Notes: generated by a model not told the origin, from the sequence alone. Numbered from the stretch's first letter, positions 1 to 6,731 are shown. The stretch: 10,653 nucleotides of DNA from Candidatus Accumulibacter propinquus (GCA_016714935.1 JADKBU010000055.1:1-10653); one strand, 5' to 3'. A program made the numbers and translations.

Positions 1-1367
1 GCGTTCGCCAATTCCGAGGTGGTCTGCTGGTTATCGGCGTGGGGGATGCCAAGGATCTGAAGCCGGGATCCAAGCCGCCGTCGCGCCTGTTCGGGATCGA
101 GGAAAACCCTGAGGCCTTTGACGATTTCCGCCGCCAGGTGATGCAGCGCTTCTTGCCGCCCGTCGAGCGCCTGCACTGGTTGCGTCTGCCCTGCACCTTG
201 CACAACGGTAGCCCCGGCCACATCGTCATGCTGCGCGTGGAGAAGAGCGACCACGTGCATTCGGTGCTCGGCGACGGCACATGGACCCGCATGGATGCGA
301 GCAACCGCGAGTTGAATGCCGGCGAAATCGCGGAACTGACCTACCGACGCGGGGTGCGCAGCGCGGTGAGCGAAACGGTGCCGATCGCCCTGGACCTGCT
401 GGAAACCGACACCTGGCGTACCTTCGTGGCGGCACGCGGCCTCAGGAGTGGCGACTTCCCGGATCAATTGATGCGCATCGGCCTGGCCGCGCGCGCCGGC
501 GGCGAGGTCTTGCCTACCCGCGCGGCGGTGCTATTGTTTGCCGACGAGCCAGGGGGTTTGCTGGCCTCCTACGATACCCGCGCTGATATTCGCGTCATGG
601 TGTACGACGGCAAGGCCGCCGTGCCCGGCGCGACGCCCAACCTGCGCAAGGCGCCGAAGACGGCTCGCGGCCCCTTGATCGAACAGATTGACATCGCGGT
701 GAGGATGGTGCTGGACGAACTGGCACAAGGCCTTACCCTCTCGGGTAGCGGTTTCAAGGCCAGACATGTCTACCCGGAGCGTGTGGTGAAAGAGGCCATC
801 GTCAACGCGGTCATCCATCGCGACTACCGCCTCAATCGCGACATCTTCATCCGCATCCTCGACGACCGTATCGAAGTCGAAAGCCCCGGCGTTTTTCCCG
901 GTCATATCACTGAAGCCAACATCGCTCGCGCCGGGTCGAAAGCGCGCAACCCGTTGCTGGCCCAAAACCTGCGGGAATTTCCGGTAGCTCCGAACATCGA
1001 CGCTGGAGAGGGCGTCAAAATGATGTTCGCCGAAATGGCCGCCGCCAAGCTCTACCCACCGCAGTACCGACAGAATACCGGGACTGCGGTGGAGAGCGTA
1101 ACGGTGACGCTGTTGAACCTGGAACGTCCAAGCGCCTGGGACGAGGTGAGCGACTGGCTTGACCGGCACCGCTCCATTGCCAATGCCGACCTCTGCCGCA
1201 TTGCGAAAGTGGATACGCTCAAGGCATCCAAAATGCTTGCTGCCTGGCGAGAGCAGGGTTTGCTGGTCCCCCTGCCTGACCCAGGCCGCAACATGGCGTA
1301 CAGGAAACCCGTCGAGGAACCGGACTTGTTATCTGAAGGTATGGATAACAAATCTGCGGACGATTGA
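1..1367 (+). CDS. Schlafen/AlbA_2-type ATP-binding protein (RecG C-terminal-like), 5' partial and frameshifted
   Basis: The gene enters from the left edge. Bases 1-15 in frame 1 read AFANS and bases 18 onward in frame 3 read GGLLVIGVGD. Together these are the hallmark AlbA_2 (Schlafen-like) motif AFANS-x-GG-LVIGV, split by one missing base near 16-17. The GTG at 39 falls inside this motif and is not a credible native start. Numbered from that GTG, residues 1-105 are the rest of the AlbA_2 domain, and about 245-345 form a GHKL-type ATPase fold as in COG2865/HATPase_c_4 proteins. This shows the N-box EAIVNAVIHRDY (252-263) and a G-box-like GEGVKMMF (323-330). Residues 365-410 look like a winged helix. 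Such proteins are usually annotated as transcriptional regulators or RecG-like and are frequent in defence islands. It ends 21 bases before the DprA-like gene and is probably co-transcribed with it. The family call is firm; whether it still makes product is not. Confidence 0.85.
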   Translation, partial: VRQFRGGLLVIGVGDAKDLKPGSKPPSRLFGIEENPEAFDDFRRQVMQRFLPPVERLHWLRLPCTLHNGSPGHIVMLRVEKSDHVHSVLGDGTWTRMDASNRELNAGEIAELTYRRGVRSAVSETVPIALDLLETDTWRTFVAARGLRSGDFPDQLMRIGLAARAGGEVLPTRAAVLLFADEPGGLLASYDTRADIRVMVYDGKAAVPGATPNLRKAPKTARGPLIEQIDIAVRMVLDELAQGLTLSGSGFKARHVYPERVVKEAIVNAVIHRDYRLNRDIFIRILDDRIEVESPGVFPGHITEANIARAGSKARNPLLAQNLREFPVAPNIDAGEGVKMMFAEMAAAKLYPPQYRQNTGTAVESVTVTLLNLERPSAWDEVSDWLDRHRSIANADLCRIAKVDTLKASKMLAAWREQGLLVPLPDPGRNMAYRKPVEEPDLLSEGMDNKSADD

Positions 1368-1388
1368 TTTTCCTAATAATTCAATACG

Positions 1389-1907
1389 ATGCCTGAAGCG
1401 TTATTCACTACTTGGTTTCTGGAGGATGGAGCGCAAGGGATCGGTGAGCAGACATTGGTCTCGCGCCGCCTGACCGCCTTCTTCGCCTCTCGAAAATGTC
1501 CCGGAAGCGCCATCCGGGCCACGATGGACTGGGCTGTGGAGCAGGCCCGCAAGAAGACGCCGCTGATCGGCGGTTTCCAATCTCCACTGGAACGATCAGT
1601 CCTGGAGATTGTCCTGGCTGCGAAATCACCGGTGGTGATCGTGCTGGCGCGAGCTCTGGACAATGCACGTCTGCCCTTGCCATGGCACACCGCCCTGAAC
1701 GAAGGCTGCGCCGTTGTCGTAAGTATGGCCCCAGCCAGCCAACGCTTGTCGGAGGCGATTGCGACGAAGCGCAACCACTGGATTGCCAGCCACACCAGCC
1801 GCATTGTGCTGGGCCACGTCGACTCGTCAGGCCTTCTCGCCGGGCTCGTGGAGCAATGGCGAAGGGACGGAAAAACGCTCGAGGTTCTCCCCCCATGCCG
1901 TTCGTAA
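1389..1907 (+). CDS. Small DprA/SLOG-like (Rossmann-fold) nucleotide- or DNA-binding protein
   Basis: A 172-residue protein whose second half resembles the Rossmann-like core of DprA/Smf and related SLOG proteins. It has a glycine turn followed by SPLE (GGFQSPLE, 61-68), a hydrophobic strand PVVIVLARAL (81-90), an 'R/L-P-x-W' segment (95-99), a strand with CAVVVSM (107-113), then ATKRNHWIASHTSRIVLGH (125-143), which matches the conserved RN...A..AD segment of these families. It is much shorter than full DprA (about 290-370 aa) and lacks the SAM-like N-terminal and winged-helix C-terminal domains. Family members bind ssDNA or nucleotides; the role here is unknown. No strong ribosome-binding site precedes the ATG at 1389, so it may rely on coupling to the upstream gene. 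The pairing with a Schlafen-like ATPase suggests an accessory or defence cassette, which is an inference. Confidence 0.72.
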   Translation: MPEALFTTWFLEDGAQGIGEQTLVSRRLTAFFASRKCPGSAIRATMDWAVEQARKKTPLIGGFQSPLERSVLEIVLAAKSPVVIVLARALDNARLPLPWHTALNEGCAVVVSMAPASQRLSEAIATKRNHWIASHTSRIVLGHVDSSGLLAGLVEQWRRDGKTLEVLPPCRS

Positions 1908-2116
1908 AGCGCGTCTATCTGCTGTTTGTTTTCTCACGCTCAGGAAAAGAAAGACGATTTAACGATCAATTCACTCGCAATCAATGGCTTGCAGTATGTG
2001 TTGTTATCTGATGAGTTGCCAAAATCCCACTCTTCTGACCACATCAGCACGAATCTCGGGTGTGCAACCGCGCTACCTGGGGCTGGGCGCGGCTTGGCGC
2101 TACCGTAGGGGCGAAC
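1908..2116. other. Non-coding junction, locally AT-richer
   Basis: No gene is recognisable here. Bases about 1915-2045 are visibly richer in A and T than the flanking genes, and short open frames inside give no familiar motif. The stretch lies directly before a recombinase scrap and is best read as an eroded island junction or the remains of a lost gene. Confidence 0.4.
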
Positions 2117-2194
2117 GTGAGGATAGGCTACGCCCGGGTCTCGACCAAAGATCATGCCCACGGTCTCCAGATTGATGCCCTGCTTGCCGCTGGT
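2117..2194 (+). pseudogene. Serine recombinase (resolvase/invertase) N-terminal remnant
   Basis: Starting at a GTG, 26 codons read VRIGYARVSTKD...LQIDALLAAG. This is the N-terminal strand and catalytic-serine motif of Tn3-type resolvases and DNA invertases; the serine of RVST is the nucleophile that attacks DNA. Family members run to about 180-200 residues with a second catalytic arginine cluster and a C-terminal helix-turn-helix; all of that is missing. Homology stops after the glycine at 2192-2194, and the frame then runs into the degenerate ATPase gamma 5' copy. This is a 5' fragment left by a deletion or recombination and cannot be an active enzyme. Confidence 0.8.
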
Positions 2195-2227
2195 GGGCAA
2201 GCAGGGCGGGTTGCCGCCACCGGCCGG

Positions 2228-2310
2228 TTGCGGACGGAGGGCGATGAGCCACCGGCGTGGGATAACCAGAAGGCTGGAAGCCCTGTCCGATACATTATCA
2301 GCCGCAATGT
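2228..2310 (+). pseudogene. Degenerate duplicate of the 5' end of the ATPase gamma gene
   Basis: From the ATG at 2244 the sequence reads MSHRRGITRRLEALSD, against MSRRREIARRLDALSD at the true gamma gene start (4212). Without gaps, 52 of 62 bases agree between 2231-2292 and 4199-4260, including 12 consecutive identical bases at the end. Similarity reaches a few bases upstream into the GGAGG ribosome-binding region and fades after 2292, where a short deletion is needed to align the following LSA(M) codons. The copy stops within a few codons and has lost its downstream part. It marks one side of the AAA-ATPase/DUF4276 cassette, whose other side is the intact gamma gene. Confidence 0.75.
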
Positions 2311-2350
2311 GCGGAACCGGGGGGAGCTAGGAGTGGCATCAGCCGAGCGC

Positions 2351-2364
2351 AGCGAAGCTTCGCT
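2351..2364. repeat. 14-bp perfect palindrome
   Basis: AGCGAAGCTTCGCT is its own reverse complement. It lies 33 bases upstream of the AAA-ATPase start, in the non-coding leader. It could be an operator or a hairpin-forming repeat of the GCGCAGCGAAGC type; nothing else in the window shares it, so its role is unassigned. Confidence 0.5.
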
Positions 2365-2396
2365 TCAACCCGCACTGAACTTGAAGGGGCAAGACA

Positions 2397-3602
2397 ATGA
2401 TTGACCCGGTTTTTCTCACGCGTGTGGTCCTGCGCAACTACAAGAGCATTGGTTACTGCGACGTGCGACTCAATCCACTCACCTATCTGGTGGGGGCCAA
2501 CGGATCGGGCAAGAGCAACTTCCTGGACGCCCTGCACTTGGTACGGGATGCCCTGGCCGGTTCTCTCGACAATGCCCTGAACGAACGTGGCGGATTGAAC
2601 GAGGTCCGGCGGCGCTCCAGTGGTCACCCGACGAACTTCGGCATCCGACTGGAGTTCGCGTTGAGCAACGGGCAAGCCGGCCACTACGCTTTCAACATCG
2701 GCGCGCTGGCGGGACGCGGCTACGAGGTACAAAGCGAGGAGTGCGTACTGGGCAGTGTCGGCAAGGGTCCGTTTTTCCGTATCGAACGCGGCAACCTCAA
2801 GGCGAGCAGCGAGACGACCTTTCCAGCGGTAACCGCCGATCGTCTGGCGCTGGTGGCCGCGTCGGGGATGGCGGTCTTTCGCCCGGTGTTCGATGCCCTG
2901 ACGGCGATGGGTTTCTACAACCTGAATCCGAAGTTGATGCGCGAGCTGCAGAAGCCGCAGGAGGGGCGCTTGCTCAAGCCCGTGGGGGAAAACATCGCGA
3001 GCGTGATCGGACATCTGGAACGGGTCGCCGCCGACAGGCTGGAGATCATCCAGGAATACCTTCAGACGGTTGCGTCGATGGTTCACGGCGTCGAGCGCAA
3101 GCCGATCGGGCCGATGGAAACCCTGGAGTTCCGCCAGGACATGGCTGGGGCAAAACATCCGTGGCGATTTCCGGCACAGAACATGTCTGACGGCACGCTG
3201 CGAGCGCTTGGCGTGTTGACTGCGCTGTTCCAGGGAAACCGCGATTACGCGCCATCGCTGGTGGGTATCGAGGAACCCGAAACGGCGCTGCACCCGGCCG
3301 CCAGCGCGGCCTTGCGCGAGGCGCTTGCGCGCGCCTCGCAAGACACCCAGGTCATCGTCACGAGTCACAGCCCAGACCTGCTCGACGATCTGTCCTTGAG
3401 TGCCGACACCTTGCTGGCAGTGGTTTCCGAGGGCGGGGAAACGCGCATCGCACCGCTGGACGAAGCCGCGCGCATGGCCATGCGCGACCAGCTTTTTTCG
3501 GCTGGAGAGCTCCTGCGGCTGAATCAACTGGCGCCTGATCGGGCGGTACTTGCGGCCCAGGCACAGGAACAGGCTGATCTGTTTGGCGAGGTCGAGCCAT
3601 GA
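2397..3602 (+). CDS. AAA family ATPase (ABC/SMC/OLD-like, AAA_21 type)
   Basis: A 401-residue P-loop ATPase with SMC/ABC architecture: the LRNYKSI strand at 12-18 typical of RecF/OLD-like proteins, Walker A GANGSGKS (33-40), signature-like MSDGT (263-267), Walker B SLVGIEEPE (287-295) with the catalytic glutamate, and switch histidine in TSHSPDLLD (322-330). The ATG at 2397 follows a GAAGGGG ribosome-binding site at 2383-2389. It has no fused nuclease domain; instead its last four bases overlap the start of a TOPRIM-like DUF4276 gene. By analogy with OLD, Gabija GajA and PARIS, the ATPase probably senses or assembles on a target while the partner acts as effector. That functional reading is inferred. 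The gene is complete, with no frameshift, although it sits beside relics. Confidence 0.9.
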   Translation: MIDPVFLTRVVLRNYKSIGYCDVRLNPLTYLVGANGSGKSNFLDALHLVRDALAGSLDNALNERGGLNEVRRRSSGHPTNFGIRLEFALSNGQAGHYAFNIGALAGRGYEVQSEECVLGSVGKGPFFRIERGNLKASSETTFPAVTADRLALVAASGMAVFRPVFDALTAMGFYNLNPKLMRELQKPQEGRLLKPVGENIASVIGHLERVAADRLEIIQEYLQTVASMVHGVERKPIGPMETLEFRQDMAGAKHPWRFPAQNMSDGTLRALGVLTALFQGNRDYAPSLVGIEEPETALHPAASAALREALARASQDTQVIVTSHSPDLLDDLSLSADTLLAVVSEGGETRIAPLDEAARMAMRDQLFSAGELLRLNQLAPDRAVLAAQAQEQADLFGEVEP

Positions 3603-4228
3603 TTGCCGTCGCCGCGATCGTCGAGGGCGCCGGCGAGGTGGCCGCGCTGCCGATTCTGCTGCGACGGATCAACGCCTGGCGTACCCCGGATGTCCATTTG
3701 CAGGCGCTGCCGCCGATTCGCGTTCATCGCGATCGATTCCTGAATCGGGACGATGAATTCCGCCGGCACTTGCTGCTGGCAGCCGCAAAGTGTGGCGAAA
3801 GCGGCTGGATTCTCGTCCTGCTCGATGCCGATGATGCCTGTCCGGCTGAGTTGGGGAAACAGATTCTCGAGCGAGCAACTGCATACGTTCCACACCGTCG
3901 GGTGTCGGTCGTGCTGGCCAACAGGGAATACGAGGCCTGGTTCATCGCCGCAGCTGAATCGCTCGATGGCCAACGCGGTTTCGCATTCAAGCCTGCTGAA
4001 GCGATTGATGCCGAAGGTCCGCGCAACGCCAAGGGGTGGATCACGGCGCGCATGTGCGGCGGCAGTTACGGAGAAACGACCGACCAGCCGGCTTTTTCGG
4101 CGCGCATGGACCTGCAGCAGGCATTCGCCCACAGCCGATCTTTTCGGAAGCTTTGCAGCGAGTGGGCAAGGCAGATGCCCTTTACATGTGCAGGGTTGCG
4201 GGAGGCGGGCGATGAGCCGCCGGCGTGA
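3599..4228 (+). CDS. DUF4276 family protein, TOPRIM-like partner of the AAA ATPase
   Basis: A 209-residue protein starting in an ATGA overlap with the ATPase, a sign of translational coupling. Acidic motifs in TOPRIM-like positions are visible: E9 in IVEGAGE, and LLDADD (74-79) with D76, D78 and D79. Other DUF4276 family blocks follow: RE-YEAWF (109-115), KGWI (145-148), YGETTDQPAF (157-166) and SRSFRKL (179-185). TOPRIM folds bind metal and cut or copy nucleic acid, so a nuclease effector is the favoured guess, not shown. The last 10 or so residues (LREAGDEPPA) are read from the leader and start of the ATPase gamma gene, with which it overlaps by 17 bases. The native C-terminus was therefore probably altered when the cassette landed here. 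Confidence 0.85.
   Translation: MIAVAAIVEGAGEVAALPILLRRINAWRTPDVHLQALPPIRVHRDRFLNRDDEFRRHLLLAAAKCGESGWILVLLDADDACPAELGKQILERATAYVPHRRVSVVLANREYEAWFIAAAESLDGQRGFAFKPAEAIDAEGPRNAKGWITARMCGGSYGETTDQPAFSARMDLQQAFAHSRSFRKLCSEWARQMPFTCAGLREAGDEPPA
4200..4205 (+). promoter_or_regulatory. Ribosome-binding site of the ATPase gamma gene
   Basis: GGGAGG lies six bases before the ATG at 4212 and fixes that start, although the open frame itself extends upstream to 3753 inside the DUF4276 gene. It overlaps the DUF4276 coding sequence. Confidence 0.7.
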
Positions 4229-5066
4229 GATCGCCAGGCGGCTGGACGCCCTGTCCGATATCGGCGGCATCTTGTCGGCGATGAAAGGCCTGGCACTGAT
4301 GGAAACCCGCATCCTGAGCGATTTCCTCGTCAGCCAGCAACGCATGGTGTCAGGGATCGAAACGGCCGCCGCCGATTTTCTGGCCGGACACGCCGAGTTT
4401 GTCGACGAACCGCTGCCAGGGCGGGAACTCTGCGTACTGGTGGGTTCGGAACAGGGCTTCTGCGGCGATTTCAACGAAGCGCTGCTGGCGCGCATGCAGG
4501 CACTGTGTCAGGACAAGGAGGCGCCGGTTCGTTGGCTTGTCATCGGCAGCCGTCTGGCAACTCGAATCGGCGAATGTGACTGCGTCGATTTGGCACAGCC
4601 GGGGGCCATTGTCGCCGACGAAGTCCCGGCCGTCCTGCTGCGCTTGACGCGCGAACTGAGCGGCTTGCTGGCCCGTGAGGAGTACGCCGGTTACGGGCTC
4701 TCGGCCCTCTATCATGGTGATGCCCCTGGCGATATCCGCATGCGTCACTTGCTGCCCTTGCGCGACCTGCCTGCTCCCGAGCGGACGTATCCTTACCCGG
4801 CGGAACTGAATCTGCCTCCCATCGAGTTCCTGCGCGGGCTGACCGGGCATTATCTGCACGCGGTACTGAACGAAGTGCTGTACAGCTCGCTGATGGCCGA
4901 GAACCAGCAACGGCAGGCGCATATGGATCGCGCCCTGCAGCGGCTCGATGAGGACAGCGCACGGCTCAGACTCCGCTACAACAACCAACGCCAGGAGGAA
5001 ATCACCGAGGAAATCGAGATCATCCTGCTCTCGGCCGACATGCTCGGCGAAGCCGAGCACGTTTAG
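4212..5066 (+). CDS. atpG: F1F0-ATPase subunit gamma, N-ATPase (alternative) type
   Basis: A 284-residue gamma subunit, the central rotor stalk of F1. The N-terminal helix MSRRREIARRLDALSDIGGI followed by SAMKGLALMETRIL is characteristic of the divergent gamma of N-ATPase operons, thought to be ion-translocating ATPases of the membrane. The middle carries the Rossmann-like core (LCVLVGSEQGFCGDFNEALL, like the canonical GLCG-x-N segment). The C-terminal helix ends with LYSSLMAENQQRQAHMDRAL and YNNQRQEEITEEIEIIL, which pack into the alpha/beta ring. The start at 4212 has a strong GGAGG and matches the family's N-terminus. In N-ATPase operons gamma is the last gene, after alpha; here the preceding DNA is instead an AAA/DUF4276 cassette. 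No other ATPase gene lies within the window, so this copy is orphaned locally, though its reading frame is intact. Confidence 0.88.
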   Translation: MSRRREIARRLDALSDIGGILSAMKGLALMETRILSDFLVSQQRMVSGIETAAADFLAGHAEFVDEPLPGRELCVLVGSEQGFCGDFNEALLARMQALCQDKEAPVRWLVIGSRLATRIGECDCVDLAQPGAIVADEVPAVLLRLTRELSGLLAREEYAGYGLSALYHGDAPGDIRMRHLLPLRDLPAPERTYPYPAELNLPPIEFLRGLTGHYLHAVLNEVLYSSLMAENQQRQAHMDRALQRLDEDSARLRLRYNNQRQEEITEEIEIILLSADMLGEAEHV

Positions 5067-5363
5067 GTGGCAGACGGTTTTCGTTGTTTCATCTCCGGTC
5101 TTGGTGGTTACTGGCCTGGAGCCCAAACGGGCCAATTGCCACCGAGCGACTGGCACTGTCTGCGCAGGTTCGCGTCATTCAATTACGTAGCCTGGCCGCA
5201 GATGCTTCAATCGGTTACCGAAGTGGCCAGTCAACAGGGAATCGCTCATGTCACCTTTCAGCCAGAAAGCGTGGCAGGGTCGCTTCCCGTTCGGTTCGTT
5301 CCTCGCTGATTCAAGCTGTCTCGCCTCGTTTCAACAAGACCAAATGCACTGTGTGCGGCAAGT
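5067..5363. other. Intergenic stretch without recognisable gene
   Basis: About 300 bases between the gamma gene and the oxidoreductase. Short open frames exist on both strands, but none shows a convincing domain. In particular there is no multi-helix membrane segment that could supply the missing ferric-reductase domain of the next gene. No terminator hairpin with a T-run was found. Confidence 0.4.
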
Positions 5364-6170
5364 ATGTTTTCGAGCGCTACCTTCGCACCAGGGATGGTCA
5401 GCCTGCAACTCGGGATCGACGAACCGGTGCTGCCGATCCTGGCGCTGGCTGTTTTGTTCCTGGGATGGCGGCTGATCCGCGAAGATTCCGGACTGGCAGC
5501 GCGACCGTTCCTCGTGCAATCGGCCACGCCGGTGGCCGACGAAATGGTCGAGATCACCCTGAAACCGCTGGCAGAGCCCATTGCCGTGACGGCCGGACAG
5601 TTCGTGCTGGTGGCGTTCTTCGCCGGGCCGACGTTCCGGGGTTGTGGCGAATTTCATCCGTTCACCGTCAGTGCGATCGGTGCCGACGGCCAAATCCGGA
5701 TCGGCGTCAAGGCTCTGGGGGACTGCACGAGACGCCTTCAGGGCATCGAACCGGGCGTGCCGGCACGGGTGCATGGCGCGTTCGGCACCTTCCTGGCCGA
5801 ACGGCCCGCGGCCGCGCAACTGTGGCTGGCCGGCGGCATCGGTATCACACCGTTCCTGGCGCTGCTGCGAACTGGTCCGCTCAGCCAGCCGACCACGCTC
5901 GTCTACCTCCACCGCTCGCCGGCCGATGCCGCCTTCCTGGAGGAACTCCGTGTGCTGGCCGATGGCGATCCACAACTCTCGCTGCAGGCCCTGGCAACCG
6001 GCAGTGCGCCAGCGGATCTCGATTCGCTGCTGCCCGTGGCACCCGCGCTGGCCGGAATCGAGTGCTATCTGTGCGGCCCGCCGGCGATGATCGCCGCCGT
6101 CAGACTGTCGCTGCGCAAACGCGGCGTCACGCCGCGCCACATCCATTTTGAAAACTTCGGATTCAGGTGA
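5364..6170 (+). CDS. NOX/ferric-reductase-like FAD and NAD(P)H-binding oxidoreductase lacking the heme membrane domain
   Basis: A 268-residue protein with one hydrophobic helix (about 21-39, PVLPILALAVLFLGWRL) followed by a ferredoxin-reductase-type module. The FAD-binding barrel includes TAGQFVLVAFF and the HPFTVS motif diagnostic of NOX/ferric reductases. The nucleotide-binding fold has LAGGIGITPF, CYLCGPPAM and a C-terminal FENFGF. Relatives usually carry an N-terminal ferric-reductase domain of several helices with bis-heme histidines; only its last helix is present here. It therefore likely passes electrons from NAD(P)H to FAD and on to a separate acceptor. The next gene, a cytochrome b5-like protein, starts on the last base of this stop codon, making that protein the obvious acceptor. 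Start choice is uncertain: ATG at 5364 or 5394, neither with a clear ribosome-binding site. The missing domain may reflect truncation or a genuine split system. Confidence 0.82.
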   Translation: MFSSATFAPGMVSLQLGIDEPVLPILALAVLFLGWRLIREDSGLAARPFLVQSATPVADEMVEITLKPLAEPIAVTAGQFVLVAFFAGPTFRGCGEFHPFTVSAIGADGQIRIGVKALGDCTRRLQGIEPGVPARVHGAFGTFLAERPAAAQLWLAGGIGITPFLALLRTGPLSQPTTLVYLHRSPADAAFLEELRVLADGDPQLSLQALATGSAPADLDSLLPVAPALAGIECYLCGPPAMIAAVRLSLRKRGVTPRHIHFENFGFR

Positions 6171-6538
6171 TGCGCCGTCTGTACCTGTCCGCTACCCTGA
6201 TCTTCTGGCTGCTGGTGTCGGCCTTCTGGGCCGGCAGCGTCTGGCTGCCACGCAGCGACGGGGGCGTCGCCGACGCGCCGGAAAGAGTGATCTCGACGGC
6301 AGAGCTCGCCCGGCACGCGCTTGCCGAGGATTGCTGGATGGCGATTCGCGGCCAGGTGCATGATCTTGGCGCCTACCTGCCCGAGCATCCATCGCGACCC
6401 GACATCGTTCTTCCCTGGTGCGGCAAGGAGGCGACCGAGGCCTATGAGACCAAGACCAGGGGGCGCCGGCATTCCGCCGCTGCCGACGCAATGCTGGCCA
6501 GCTATCGGATCGGGATCCTCGCGACCGACAAACCCTGA
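6170..6538 (+). CDS. Membrane-anchored cytochrome b5-like heme-binding protein
   Basis: A 122-residue protein with an N-terminal hydrophobic anchor or signal (about 4-26, rich in L, F and W), then a cytochrome b5 fold: ISTAELARHALAEDCWMAIR, GQVHDLGAYLPEHP, GKEATEAYETK and HSAAADAMLASYRIGIL. The two expected axial heme ligands are H73 (in PEHPSRPD, replacing the usual HPGG) and H101 (in RRHSAAA). The ATG at 6170 shares a base with the TGA of the oxidoreductase gene (TGATG), so the two are almost certainly translated together. The domain probably faces the periplasm or sits at the membrane surface and takes electrons from the flavoprotein; orientation is not decided by sequence. A GTG at 6167 is a possible alternative start. 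Confidence 0.85.
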   Translation: MRRLYLSATLIFWLLVSAFWAGSVWLPRSDGGVADAPERVISTAELARHALAEDCWMAIRGQVHDLGAYLPEHPSRPDIVLPWCGKEATEAYETKTRGRRHSAAADAMLASYRIGILATDKP

Positions 6539-6731
6539 CCGTTGGGTTCCCGGCCGCCTCGCCCGCAACGGAGATCCCCCGGCAATCCGGTCTACCTTGT
6601 CGGGTCTGGGGCGAAGTGGCGTTCTTCCGCCGGCTCAGCACGCTGATCCGGGCCGCGCTCCCTCGCCGCAGCCGTCCACGCCCTTGATTTTCTTGCCCCC
6701 GTGGCGTACGTTTTGCCCGACCTCACGAGCC

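Noticed and set aside
2298..3527. Long open frame of 409 codons on the minus strand
   Set aside because: It is antisense to the well-supported AAA ATPase, has no recognisable domain, and has the composition expected of a shadow frame in GC-rich DNA. The same holds for minus-strand frames at 531-1169, 3524-4495, 4350-5156 and 5331-6146.
5150..5215. Short similarity to an alanine racemase segment (RVIQLRSLAADASIGY)
   Set aside because: Only about 16 residues, with no continuation in any frame to the GYADGY or MD motifs; most likely chance.
5067..5309. GTG-initiated 80-codon open frame directly after the gamma gene
   Set aside because: No ribosome-binding site apart from gamma coding sequence, no recognisable motif and no signal of conservation.
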